From positions 1-46,381 of the forward strand of contig JAHLWZ010000088.1 of NCBI GenBank assembly GCA_020536535.1: 46,381 nucleotides of DNA, in the 5' to 3' direction. Both the position numbers and the translations under genes were made by a program. The first letter of the stretch is position 1. The number at the start of each line of letters is the position of its first letter. This document shows, piece by piece, positions 1-11,118 of this stretch. The notes below the pieces were generated by a model. The model was not told the origin of the DNA, made no database searches, and saw only the letters and a program-made list of their open reading frames with translations. This DNA comes from Pelomyxa schiedti (Eukaryota; Evosea; Pelobiontida; Pelomyxidae).

Positions 1-236
1 AAATGGGAGAGTACCGCTTGCTCCTCCTCACCACTGGCGGCATGGCCTCCCCTCGTCGATTTCTTTTGTGATAATGAAAAGACACAAGCCACTGAACAAT
101 CGCCAAAACCCATTTATGTCAAGGCCGCGCAGCCGCGGCGAGACCCGATTCAACGAACACACACACCGCGGCAACCGGCCCCGCGGCACAAAACATCGCC
201 ACATTCCGGCCACCAGCACCTTTGAAACGGGAAAAA
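1..236. other. 3' flank of the sphingolipid synthase gene, nothing assigned
   Basis: This GC-rich 236-bp edge lies beyond the stop codon of the synthase gene. A 70-codon minus-strand open frame is present, but it has no recognisable domain. It could be the 5' part of a gene extending out of the window or chance. I see no RNA gene here. Confidence 0.3.
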
Positions 237-2085
237 TCACATTTTAGCTACCAGAACCAAAACAGCAGCAAAAATCAGGGATAGGACTATGGGAATCATC
301 AACCACTTGGGCATTGGGTCACGGGGTGCCCCAGGCCTCCTCTGCAAAAGCAGCCCTGCTCTAGGTGAGTACACCCAGGCAGTCCATTTCCAGCAAGCTG
401 CCGTGACAACAACAGCCATCAGCATGTCCACAGAGTAGTGGTGGTGTGTAAGAATGTCCCTCACAGAGGTCTGTGCAACAACAACCCACAGGATTCCAGT
501 GACAATCTGGGCCCAGGGCCGCGGTCCTGTGTAGAATGTGCCAAACATCAGAGGAGCCGATGCCCAGAACACACAATGGCCACTTATGATCAGGTCATTG
601 CACCCGCCACCGCCTCGGAGATGCGTTGATGCGGCAAGAATCATCTGCCATAGTGATGAACCATCCGGAGGTTGTTGGTTGATTGGGAACCGCTTGGTTA
701 TGCACTTGACACGGGGGTTTGGAAGTACTGTCACTAGGAACCCAATGGTGCGAACAATTCTGGTTGTTGTAAGAGTTGCAAAGAAGCGTGACATCATCCC
801 TAGGGCACTATAGGGTACCTTGAAGTATGTGAGACTGTTATCCTAACATTAGAGGTGGAGTGCCCACACCTGCGAAAAAAGTACACTAAAGGCAAGAGCG
901 AGAATGGCAAGTAGAAAGTGAGTGGCAGTCGCCCATGTATATTTGGAAATTAAATCCCCAAAAGCCCCAAATTTGGCAAAAAAATCAGGGAGCAATAAGG
1001 CCAAATTGTCTTGCAGGCCTTGGATTGTGAGATCGTACTTGGAGTGGTATGAGTAGCTCACAAACCAAATGAAGAAGTTTTCAATGAGCAGTTCAGAGCA
1101 AAGGGCAACCCACCACCAAAAAAACCGCTTGGCATATGGAAGCTCATCCCCCCATCTTTTGAAATACACCAGTTGGTAAAGTACAGCCAACATAGAACCA
1201 GCCAACACAATCTTTGAAATCCAGAAGGCAAATGTCTGCATGGTAGCAACATCACTTTCGTATTCACCACTAGTAAACACGCTCGGATTGAAGTAAGCAA
1301 TCACTCGAACCAGAATCTTCACCCAAGTTCCCATATCCAGAGGGCCCAATAAGAACATCACCACCAAAACTGCCACACCCAACTGCGGTCTACACCTCTC
1401 CTTTGCAGCCTATATCTATCATTACGTCTGCATAGACATCTATTAATTACGCAAACGCACAACAATGGAGGGAAGTTGGAAATGAGAGGCGATAAGCTTT
1501 TGGCAAATTTAAAGCCCAACGCCTTTGCCGAATTTAACATCAAACCAAACCAAACATAAACTGAAACAAAGAAGGAACCCAAAAACTAACCTCGGGGGGA
1601 GAATCGCCATGGCAATGGGGGCATAATCCCCCGAACTTTGTGGCAATAGTTGCCTGCGCCGCCGCTCGTGAGACGTGGTCCACAGGGCCCCGGTCGTCGT
1701 AGTCCTCGTTGTCGGGGTCGCCGGGAGCCTCGATGTCGCCCTCTCCCCCGGATTCGTCGTACTGCTGCCGCCTATGGCTCACGGCCCATCCCCCGCGGTG
1801 GTCCTGATTATGGGACTGTGCCCGCCCTGCCGACACCGCTTCCGCCACCGTTTCTGGAGCATTCGAATTCGAATTCGCAGTTGCACTCGTGTGACGTCTG
1901 CGCGGCGGAGGCGGGAGCACGCCGTTGAGGTCGTGGTCACCCCCGATTGTGGGAGGCGAGGCGCCCTCGCCACCAAGTGGCGGCGTGCCCAAGTTAGTAC
2001 TGTGATCTCTGGAGCGCGTGATTTGCCGATTGGGGCGGGAGCTGTCGTACGCGACGAAAACGAACCCGTCGTCTACCATGCTCAT
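237..2085 (-). CDS. sphingomyelin/inositol-phosphorylceramide synthase-like protein (PAP2_C family)
   Basis: Predicted multi-pass membrane enzyme that moves a phospho-headgroup onto ceramide, probably in Golgi or plasma membrane. Seen: a hydrophilic Pro/Ser/Asp-rich N-terminus with a CPHCH motif (exon 1, 2085-1591), then several hydrophobic helices (from 1382). The last exon carries CNDLIISGHCVFW and HHHYSVDM, which supply the His-His-Asp triad of the PAP2_C family, with the usual LPNP..C segment before them. Intron 1 is 1590-1383, in phase 0. The second intron is uncertain: either a 27-nt intron (869-843) or an approximately 87-nt intron with an earlier donor and the acceptor at 801-800; both restore the frame. 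ATG 2085 is chosen because MSMVDD follows an A-rich leader; upstream in-frame ATGs exist. The substrate (inositol or choline headgroup) cannot be told from sequence. Confidence 0.8.
1946..1954 (-). promoter_or_regulatory. ATTGTGGGA element copy 1
   Basis: Reads TCCCACAAT on the coding strand, inside the first exon of the sphingolipid synthase gene, about 131 nt downstream of the chosen ATG. One of nine exact copies in the window. Confidence 0.5.
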
Positions 2086-2261
2086 TTTTTTTTGTGATTG
2101 TTTCACCGAAGGAATTTTCATCATTCGGCTGAATAAAATAATCAACAGACCGGAACGCTGTCCTAATTAATTTAATTAATTAGTAATTTTCGTTATCGTC
2201 GGTCAGTATCCGCGGTCTGGTGTTTTTTTTATTCCGCCATTCTACAGTCCCATGGCATTTG

Positions 2262-3904
2262 TTAATCCTGTGCACTTGTTTGGTTGTAGGTTTGTTGAAG
2301 AGCTCGAGCTTCCTTGATGAGTGTTGCTATGGGTGGATTGTCTCGCTGTGATAGTGGCAGTTGAAGCTGGTGCATGACTTGGTCCATGGAGAGCTCAAGT
2401 AAACCGGAAAAGTGTGACAAGTAGCTGGCAAACAGAAACGGGAATATGTCGGCGGAAGTTCCTCTAGAGGTGCGAATTAATTCGAAAGAAAGCAACCAAA
2501 ATGGGAATGAGTTACGCGCTTCCTGTGGCAATTATAAAGTCCCAGAGAGCAATTGAGTCCGGCAGGGAATATTCCCGGAGCAACAGGCATGTTGCCCAGC
2601 TAAATCCAAAGTGGTACATGGTCATACCCAGCCTTGAAAAATGTTCGGCAATGGGTTCTAGGAATGTGATCTAGTTATACAGAGGACATGCCAGACGTAC
2701 TGTTGGTTTTTGTGAGGATGTCATCAAGTTTGTTCAGCAACACTTCAGCATGAAGGGGTCGCGACTCTCCTGGAGGCTTTGGATGTATTATGTGTGACGT
2801 ATGCTATAAGATTGGAGGATACATAATACTTCTCCAAAAGTTTAGTTGTACAATAATATACATCGGCTTCAATTTCAATCATCGCTTCTGGGGATAGGGT
2901 GTTCACTTGGTCCATACGCCCTAAGTTTAAGTAAGCATTTCATTTCACTACTGTCCGCTTGCCAAGAAGGTACGAATGTAAAAATACTGCTATAAACATA
3001 GTGGGAATCTCATTAAGACTTTGAAGAAGTTAAGTCCAAGTTGGAATAGGTTAATTCAATCGTATACCCTTGAAAATATGATATTTTCGAATTGGTTGCT
3101 GCCCACAGGAATAATATTCTCTCCAATGCCAATTGGATTGAACGGATGTTGAATATATTATACAAACCAGTAGGATGCGTTCGAAGGACGTCCAGCTTTA
3201 TTTGCTGTAACATGACACACAGTGGGTCTTTACCACGGTCCCCACAAGCTTCTATTGGACTATACACTGTTTCTACCAGCCTGATATAATCTGCAGGCTT
3301 TGGAGTTGGATAAGGAACACGGCTGTAAGCGGAAAAATTAAAGTGCAGTCTTCAAGAGAACTGATAATCACCTATTTTTTGGCGGGATATACCCTAACAA
3401 TAGTTGCCACACTCGCGCACGTAGCAAGCAGGGTACACCTTGTGTGAGCAAATTTTGCAACGTGACTATACAGATTTGTGGAAACATCAGAAAATGGCCA
3501 AGAGTTTCAATTAAATGCACACCCAAGTCACATTCTGGCTTCATAAGCTCACAGGTGTATAGCCTCTGAAGCCTCATCAATTGCGCAAATTCAGCGTTTC
3601 GCCTGTCCCTATTGGCCTTCGTCGCCCCCTGCAGTTGCACTGCGTCGGCCGACGACGACGTGCAACTGCCGCCGTCGGCGCCGAACCGCCGCGCGTCGCA
3701 ACAGCACAACCTCTTGCACAATTCGTCGTCACCACCGGCACCCGGATTCATGAGCATGTCGTAGCCGGACCCGGATTGTGGGACAGCCGACGAGGAAGTC
3801 CTCGACGCGCTGATGTTGACTGAGCCCCCACCCTTAGAGTTAGTAGATGACGGCGACATCATGGACGTGAGTGCCTGTTTCCACACATTCCCGACGTTGG
3901 TCAT
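2262..3904 (-). CDS. TBC-domain Rab GTPase-activating protein, TBC1D22-like
   Basis: Predicted GAP for Rab GTPases in vesicle traffic. Seven exons are inferred: 3904-3372, 3322-3068, 3018-2963, 2920-2823, 2776-2701, 2657-2516 and 2463-2262, with introns of 42-52 nt. After a Ser/Gly-rich N-terminus come the TBC landmarks: GVPCLLRARVWQLLLGYIP, QIKLDVLRTHP (the IxxDxxR finger), YFQGLNE (the YxQG finger), IEADVYYCTTKLLE, then LREYSLPDSIALWDF. The order, and the late RLW-like motif, match TBC1D22 rather than other TBC families. The third intron is modelled as GC-AG because no GT donor gives the right phase. The start is uncertain: MTNVGNVW (3904) is the first in-frame Met inside the divergent spacer, and the open frame runs further upstream without a supported start. 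It shares a short intergenic region with the S41 peptidase gene. Confidence 0.85.
3775..3783 (-). promoter_or_regulatory. ATTGTGGGA element copy 2
   Basis: TCCCACAAT on the coding strand, in the first exon of the TBC gene, about 121 nt after its ATG. It is followed by CCGGG, much as copy 1 is followed by CGGGG. Confidence 0.5.
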
Positions 3905-4139
3905 TGATGGCCTTGTTTTTTTTTTTTCCTTTGTAAGGTTTTTCGCGAGCTTCCGTCTGATCGCCCCTTTGATGTTTCGGGGAACTTGAACTAGTTTTGG
4001 GCTCCCTTCTGTTTCGGCTTTCGGTGACTTGACGCATTCCGCTGCACGTCGTTGAAACTGATCTCCTGGTTTTGGGGAACAGCCAGAGGAGAGAACAGAA
4101 AACAAAAAAAAGAAAAAAGAAAAAAAAAGAGAAGCACCA
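3905..4139. promoter_or_regulatory. divergent TBC / S41 peptidase intergenic region
   Basis: A 235-bp spacer between two divergent start codons. It holds a nearly pure A/G tract just before the peptidase ATG (about 4085-4137), with an A/G-only run followed by CACCA. No TATA box is obvious. The purine tract next to a start codon may be part of the core promoter or 5' leader. Confidence 0.4.
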
Positions 4140-6708
4140 ATGGGCGGTGGGAGACTGTGGTGTGTGGCCATTTTGATTTCCGCCGTCGTGGCGGCTGTGG
4201 CGGCTGACAAATGCACTTTTTCTACTGGAGCCATTGTTCCTTTCGATGATGCACTTTCCTGCATACGAGGGGTATTGACCCGCGCCTTTTTTTTCTTTTT
4301 TTTTTTTTTAAGGCGTGCTTCTGAAATCTTCTTCTTCTTCTTTTAGGTTCCTTTTGACCAGGACATTTTCGTTGAGACCCTGGATACTGTGGAGAAGTCT
4401 GTTCCTCTATATGTGTTTGTTGGTATAGGGTCTTCCTTGGAGTGTGATACCATTTTAACGTACCTTTAGATATTGCTCAGGATTCTCCTGACCCCGTCAA
4501 TTACCCTTCTCAAGTCAATCTCTATAACTCTGTGGAATCCATACGAGAGAAAACGTTTGCGTGCGATTACGATTTTCAGCGGGCTGTACAGGACATGTTT
4601 AGGCCACTTCATGATGGGCATACTCTTTATTATATGCCGTCTTGTTATACAAACTTCAAACCACTTCAACCACTGGTAGGTTTGCTATCTTCAATTTGTG
4701 TTGATGTTTTTCCGCAAAGTTATTGGTATCCTATGTGGAGAATAATGAAGTCAAAATTGGGATATCTGGCTTAGTGGCTGGCATGGCTGATGCTTACTCT
4801 GATATCTTTAATATTCAACTTGATGAGCTGGTCTTAAAAATTCTCCAACACAACTCCATAACCAAATTCCAGGTTGGAGGTGTTGTACTGTCCATCAATA
4901 AAACCAATGCTGTAGATTATATATTCCAGTTTGCAAATACTTCTGTTGGGTCAGCTAAGGATGTCAACATCCGTTACAATATCGCACTTACCCGCTACTT
5001 AAAGTATCTCTTACTTACCTTTCCTCTCTTAACTTTTTTTTAGCACGTCGGCCTACACATTAGGAAGTTTTACTTCTAGAACATCTTCTCCTGCCCCCGT
5101 GGTACATTTGCACCATCCCAATGCTCCATATCCTTATCTTTTCAGATGGGAGAAACAGTTGAATATGTTATTCAAACTGGAGCATCAACAAAAACGATTT
5201 ACATGCCGTGGGTGGCCAGTGTGATTGATGCCGTAGATTCTTTTGAGGCCTTCTCAACTTGGTGTTTCAGTCCCGCTGCTTCACCATCTGCAGGTAGATT
5301 TTATTTGTTACTTTTCAATCATACGTTAACACCTTGAAGAGAGAGTCCGCCAAATTGAGAAACAGGAGGTGTACCATACATCTCCACACCCAAGTGAAGC
5401 AACTACAGGATTTACTATTACCCCTCTTCATATTGGCCAAGTATCATTCTACCAAATTGCTCCGAGCACGGGTATGTCATTCTAAGAGCTACATTAGAGT
5501 TCTTATAGCCATTCCTTTCAGCTGTAATGGTGATTCCTACCTTTGAGCCATCCAATTACGTTCAGTTCGGGAAAGATCTTGAGATAGGCCTGGAATTGCT
5601 TGTCACACAAAACTTACACCGTTTAATTGTCGATGTATCCAACAATGGTGGTGGGGACTTATGCTTGGGCTATACAGTAGTTGAAATGCTCTTTGCGGAG
5701 TTCTCACCTTATGGTACATTATTACTTTATTCCCTACAATGTATTCTTACTTTCCACAGGAGCTAATGACAGTACATTCCCCGTACCCCCTTTCCTTTTT
5801 TCTTCTCCTTATCATTTCAAGTGAACCACAGTCCCCTGGCCATAACACTTGCTGAGAAGGCTGTAGAACTTGGCATTACTGATACATATTGGTCACCTCA
5901 AAAGTGGATCGATTACTACACAAATGAGACTTTCCCGCCTACAGTTGATTGGTTTATCCCCGGCATTCCTCACGTGAGAGGTGGAATTCCAGGAAATTAC
6001 TCTCAACTTTTCCGAGATGGATGTGACATTTACTTTAAGCTTTTGCCAGTGAGTAAACCGGTCTTAGAGCCTTATTACTTAATTCCAATGCACAGCAACC
6101 AGCTGGCATACACTACAAACCGTCACAGTTACGTATACTTTCAAACGGATATTGTGGCTCAACATGCTCAGTATTTTCCAGACACATGCAGGAATTTGTA
6201 TGTTTGCTTTGTTGAAGACTTGCAATGACTTTAAAAAGGATGGTGTAAAAACTGTTGCTGTTGGTGGTCTCCCCTCTATGGTCCTTAGTGTCTCGTAGGC
6301 ATTTCCGTTTTCTCTTCCTTGAGACTCACAAATGACAGAGCCACCCCTGGTGGGCAAGTAGTGGAAGTAAGTGAAATTGTAGGAATGATAGAGGAATTGG
6401 GTGAAGACAAAAACCCTCTTTCCCCTCAAAACTTCCCTACCACCGCCGTAATGAGTAAGTTTTGGCTTGTACACATTTAAACTTGCCCCACTTTTCCACT
6501 AGGGTTCACACTGAGAGAAATTTATCCCTTCAACCCGTTTACAACAGAAGTACCATTGGAATTTTACTATGAAGAAGCAGACTACCATATTTCTTGTAAC
6601 CTCCATCTTGCTTCTTTCACAGTTTCCTAAAACCAAATAGATAACCTTGAAAGTGCCTCTAACCCGGCACTTGTGTGGAAAGATGCACTCAAGACCTTTT
6701 TTAACTGA
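4140..6708 (+). CDS. secreted S41/CPAF-like serine peptidase family protein
   Basis: Predicted secreted or endolysosomal protease-like protein. It begins with a signal peptide (hydrophobic ILISAVVAAVAA, then DKC). Family landmarks follow, spread over about a dozen exons: VPFDQDIF and YVFVDIAQDSPDP near the N-terminus, RPLHDGHTLYY and PSCY, a PDZ-like middle (IQTGASTKTIYM), then VDVSNNGGGDLCLGY, ANDMNHSPLA and IPGNYSQLF. The segment with the expected nucleophile is LRILSNGYCGSTCSVFS, and the end carries VPLEFYYEEAD and NPALVWKDAL. Introns are about 43-50 nt and the phases connect throughout. In S41 enzymes the Ser after CG is the nucleophile; the general base is not identified here, so activity is inferred. 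The gene converges on IMPACT with a 61-bp gap. Confidence 0.85.
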
Positions 6709-6769
6709 GGAATCCAAAAATAATAGTTTTTTTTTTACATTTTCTGTCTTTGGGGAAGTGTCCACAACC

Positions 6770-7903
6770 TCAAGTCTTTTTTGGGAGCTTGTCCATTGCC
6801 TCAGCAGCAACACTCACAATATGTTTGAACCTAAAGTAAATATAAGTTACCTTTGCCAAAGGATTCCTTGTGCTTTGGATTATACCTTGCAGGTCCCAGA
6901 TGAATCCCACCATACCAACGGGTGACCATAACAACTATATCAGTCTCCTTTCGTTGGTCCAATAACCAAATGAGCTTGTTGCTGGCTCCTGTTTCACCAT
7001 CATCATTTCCCTGAATGTCCTACAAAAGGGTACAGAGTGAACTAACGATTGATGCTTTTTCAGGGATAGAATCTTCCTACATACAAGTTGTCCATTGGGA
7101 AGCAAAACGCGGTGAGCTACTACATTGTGAGTAGCAGTTGCAATTGACTTATCACTCTTCAACACTTGAATGAATTCTTGTACTTGACTGGAATCTGATA
7201 TTCGTGCAGCATGTGCTATGAATTTGCCTAGACTCACAAACTAAGTCGAGATTCTGTATACAAACATAGGTTTCAAACACATCACAGACAGACTAGTATT
7301 ATATGGAGGAGGGATAGACATACTCTTGCGATCTAAAATAGGTTCACTGTGAACGATAGCCATATCAGTGAGAGGAATTGGAGATGGTGTAACCTCTGGT
7401 GTGGTACTTTCTTCACACTGGAGGAAAGCATTTTCTTGAAGCCTGAAGAGAGTTTTAAAAAAAAAAAGTCTGTCTGCGAGTTATTGAGTTATATTTCGAA
7501 CAAGAGCCACTCACCACTGTGCCCAATTGAAAATGGTGTTCTCACCAGGTACGAATTGACTCACCAGTGTATCACTTAGAGCTTTTATCTGAGGTGCAGT
7601 GTGTGAACTGGACCGAATAGAAAACACAGGAGGCTCTATTTACTTCTATATTAGAAAAGCATAAAAACCCTTCTTCCCACAGCAAAGTCACTGCACTTGT
7701 GAGAACGTTCACTGTGACATGAGAGGTTAATAACATTTACCATTTGGATATGATTCTGGAAAGTGGAAATGCAACACGAGCTCACGCCGTCCGCGCTCGA
7801 TTTTGATGTTTTGTGATCCAGTGTGGTCCTGGAAGAAATCTTTGCCATAGATTGCCTGCAGCGCTTCGATTTCGCTCGTCACCGCCGCAGATGTTGCCGA
7901 CAT
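6770..7903 (-). CDS. IMPACT/YIH1-like regulator of GCN2
   Basis: Cytosolic protein that in other eukaryotes binds GCN1 and restrains the eIF2-alpha kinase GCN2. The N-terminus (MSATSAAVTSEIEALQAIYG) starts an RWD domain. The C-terminal UPF0029/IMPACT domain is clear: SLGKFIAHAARI, ATATHNVVAHRV, GNDDGETGAS, VTRWYGGIHLGPARFKHI, ending KLPKKT. It is split by at least five introns, roughly 40-100 nt; one donor (after NTSLS) was chosen by phase over a nearer GT. Length and domain order match the full-length family. ATG 7903 gives the typical start just before EIEAL. The next gene upstream ends 86 bp away on the same strand. Confidence 0.92.
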
Positions 7904-7989
7904 TTAATTAAATCGACGATTATGTTTTGAAAAGCTCCAATCAAATATCTTTTTTGTTTGGCATTGGCGCGACTGAAGGCGAACTGTAA

Positions 7990-10786
7990 TCACATTACGA
8001 GGCACTTGGACTTGTTTTGAAGAGCAGTGTTGCAGGTGATGGGAAGATACTGGCAAATTAAGCACAGAAAGCAGTGAGAACAATGAAAGGGTTTGGTTGC
8101 ATTGAGTTACCTTGAGCCGAGCAAGTTCTAAAACTAGAGCTATGAAGGCTTCCTCTATGTTGGTCCTGTAACCATTATGAGCTTCAAAAATATATGTACT
8201 GTTCTGGCCTTTTCTTTGCTGATAATTCAAGGTATGGGCACCCAAATTTCATGGCGAGAGCTATTCCATCTGCTGCAGATATAATCCGGGAGTCAACCAA
8301 GTCACACTTTAGGGGTGCCGTTACATTGGTATAGAAACTACAAGGAGAATGAATGCAAACTAGCCTTATTCGCGCAGATCACAACTCCGGGCCAGCCTGC
8401 TCCATAAGTAGCGGTTCTGGAGGAAGAAAGATCACGAAGGATATTTGCGGCCTCCTTGAACGATGCCGCATCCGTGACGGAGTAAACAACAAGGTATCCT
8501 TCCATCCTTTCCAGCCATTGTTGACACCACGGTGCACTGCCACTGTATCATTATCAGTGATCTTCGTATGTGACAGGAACTATGCGGGATTGGGCATACT
8601 CATGAATATCAGTTCCTGTGTCCAGTACATCTAACCTTTTCCTTGTTAAGATAATGTGGTGAGGAGAGTTGGTCTTACATAACAGTTGAGCCAAAGAGGC
8701 ACCATTGCTTGCGATAGCTGTCTGTTATAGTCGGGTCGTACTCATCTATCCTGTTAATGGAACTAAGCTAAGGTCCTCTTAGGTGTGATAATACATATGA
8801 TTGCAAACGAGTTGAATAGTAATTGCCGACTGTACTCATGTTAAAAATAACAAGAAGAGGTGAAAACAAGGAAACCTTTCCAACATTCACGTAGCCTGTA
8901 ACTCGTGAAATAGTGTTATTAGAGAAAAAATATGATACCAAGAAGTGCAAGTCTAATGCAATCTCTCTTTATAACCTTCTCCTCAGCTAATTTCCTCATC
9001 AGCTCTTTCTTGTGTCTGTGGCGACCTTCGCAGTAAAAGGAACTGGAACGTCTGATCTGATAATAAAGCTCGCGAGAGAAAGATTCTTCAAGCAGCAGAG
9101 TTGATAGTAAAGAGTGATTTTCAGGGAAGTGGAGGGAGAGATGTTTTCTCTTGTGGACCATAACATTAGGAGATGTGTGCAGAGAAATAAAGGGATACAA
9201 GTAGAGAAACTAGATGATATCGCCAAAGACTGGGATCTGAGCCAAGTTTTTGGAATCGCCGGGAAACGCGGCACACTTTTCCAAGGTCTATCTCCCTTTT
9301 AGGGATGAAAGGGTATTTGTGTAATCACACAACACACGTGAGCAAAGAAAAAATTGTTACAACAACGTCATCTGGTAGATCAGAAAAGGAATCAGCGGTA
9401 GTTTGAGAGAACCTTGGGCCATATCCAGGGGATACAAAAATAAGTTCACTTGAAGTACCGCGGGTGCCAATGCCTCCAAATAAACAAATACCATGCTGGC
9501 ATTCTACAGAAGTAGAAAAGTATAGTGCTGGAATTGGGTCTTGCATGGACGCAACCCCCCAGGAATTTAAACGAGGTTGGAAGTACCATACATCGTTTGA
9601 AATACCTGTCTTCGAGAAAATTAGATGAAGATAGCAGGTACATTTAGATACCTTCATTTTACCACCAAAGAAGGCAATAGTGCCTTCGAAAGAAATACAG
9701 GTAGTGCCCCGCAGAAGCCCCAAAGCAGGAGGAGATTGCATATTGCTCCAGCAATTACTTTCCAAGTCAAGACAAGAGAATGTGTTGGCATTGGTACTTG
9801 TTTGAGATCCTACTTAGCATTACAATTTGGTAAAAAGCTGAAGAACACACCAAAAAATACAAACACTCGAGACTCTAACCTTGCTGCACAATGAAACATT
9901 TGTGGTGGGGGTGTCAACTGTGGTGATTTTATGCCAAATCCTTTCATTGAAAACGAAGCTATATCTAAGACCCTTTACAAATGGAAGGTAATTTTAGTAA
10001 GTGCCCTACAAATCTGATGTGGGGCCTGCAGCGGTATTCCCTCCAAATATAAACATGCTTTCCTTCACAATGTATTACTTACAATCCCCAAGCCTTTGCG
10101 CGCTATACTTTATACACACAAGCTGAATGACCCCAGCTAGGCGGCGGGGAGGCCCCAGAGTACTCAACTTGGCTCCAACGGGTCCTTTGGTTGTAACACC
10201 ATAGCTCGTTTGTCAACCCTTTAGATTCACCAAGATCACCACCAAACATGTATACATCCCCCAGGTAAGTAACGCTGCTGGAGTGCATTCGGCCTGAAGG
10301 AAACTGTTGTCTCTTGGAAGCAGGGTGAATCTGTGTGTCATATAACTTAGTTCAGCATAACACAGGTATCAGGAAAAACTCAAAGAACTTTTTTCCAAGT
10401 CCCAGAGGAGAAGCTGAACTCCAGGGTATCAGATAGAACCCCGCTGTCTCCATTGCCCCCAAAAACCAACAGATTTCCTCCCACAGTAACACCTGCAACC
10501 TGTCATAAAGCCAAACGCACCGTGAAAAATTCACTCATCACAACCCGTTGTATGACGTAGTGGTGGGTTGTTTGAAACAATAATAACATTCCCCCCTGCC
10601 CCCCTTCTCCCACAATAACATCACCGAAACACAAAAGGCGAAGCGGCAACTAACGTGGGAGTTTCTGGGGCACGGCCACAGCGCCGCCTCTGCGTGCCTC
10701 ACGATCTCCCACTGTCCCTTGAGTCTCACTGTGCCATCCGACCCACCGGGTGCTGAGTTGGAGGTAGTTGTGTGTCTACAAGACAT
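7990..10786 (-). CDS. Kelch-F-box-Ras/Rheb-like GTPase fusion protein
   Basis: Predicted single polypeptide with three parts. From 10786: about five Kelch repeats (LLVFGGNGDSG, VYMFGGDLGES, MFIFGGNTAAG, IAFFGG, ICLFGGIGTRG). Then an F-box (LPDDVVVTIFSLLT, CRVSRRFQKL, DPSLWR; about 9400-9225), a basic linker (SRELYYQIRRS, HRHKKELMRK), and a Ras domain: LALLGYVNVGKSAITIQL, IDEYDPTITDSYRKQ, GYLVVYSVTD, VICANKA, LELSAKK, ending in the CaaX box CLVM. In-phase introns link every part: the 61-nt intron after DPSLWRYHL leads straight into the linker. The F-box suggests an SCF ligase adaptor, Kelch the substrate site, and the CaaX box a prenylated membrane anchor. The P-loop resembles Rheb (Gly-Tyr at the start). 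One intron near switch II has no canonical GT-AG solution in phase. If it is two genes instead, the second would start near 8999. Confidence 0.72.
10608..10616 (+). promoter_or_regulatory. ATTGTGGGA element copy 3
   Basis: TCCCACAAT on the plus strand, so ATTGTGGGA on the coding strand, the reverse of most copies. It lies in intron 1 of the Kelch-F-box-Ras gene, about 170 nt after the ATG. Confidence 0.45.
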
Positions 10787-11118
10787 TCCAACCCAACCAA
10801 CAACGCTCCTCCGCGTCTAAAACCAACTTTTCCTGAGGAAAGACTGAGAACAAGTTGGTTTTGATCACGGAGGAGGGTCGAACCCACTTCGCCAAATTTC
10901 TTTTCGGTCACATTTCTTAATCTTTCAATCAGCTCTGGTCTGTGGCCCTCTGATGGCATTTGCAGCCAATCTCTAATGTCTGCACAGTGAACTTTTTTTG
11001 TTCTGAGGTCACATGGACCCCAGAAGGAAGAAAATAATTAAGGAATCTCCACTTTTTTTTTTTGCGAACTTTGAAAGTAGAAAACTTTGTTTTGGGGCTT
11101 AGACGTAGCGTGGCTTTC
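10787..11118. promoter_or_regulatory. upstream region of the Kelch-F-box-Ras gene
   Basis: This 332-bp spacer separates two minus-strand genes. It contains a T-rich stretch near 10996-11062 and a 77-codon minus-strand open frame (10959-10726) out of frame with the Kelch exon, with no recognisable domain. It may be an untranslated leader or an alternative first exon. Confidence 0.35.

Noticed and set aside
1650-2097. Plus-strand frames of 92 and 140 codons
   Set aside because: Shadows of the low-complexity first exon of the sphingolipid synthase gene.
7904-8245. Rab gene
   Set aside because: TNIEEAF resembled Rab, but the effector region (DEYDPTITDSYRKQ) and CaaX end are Ras/Rheb type.
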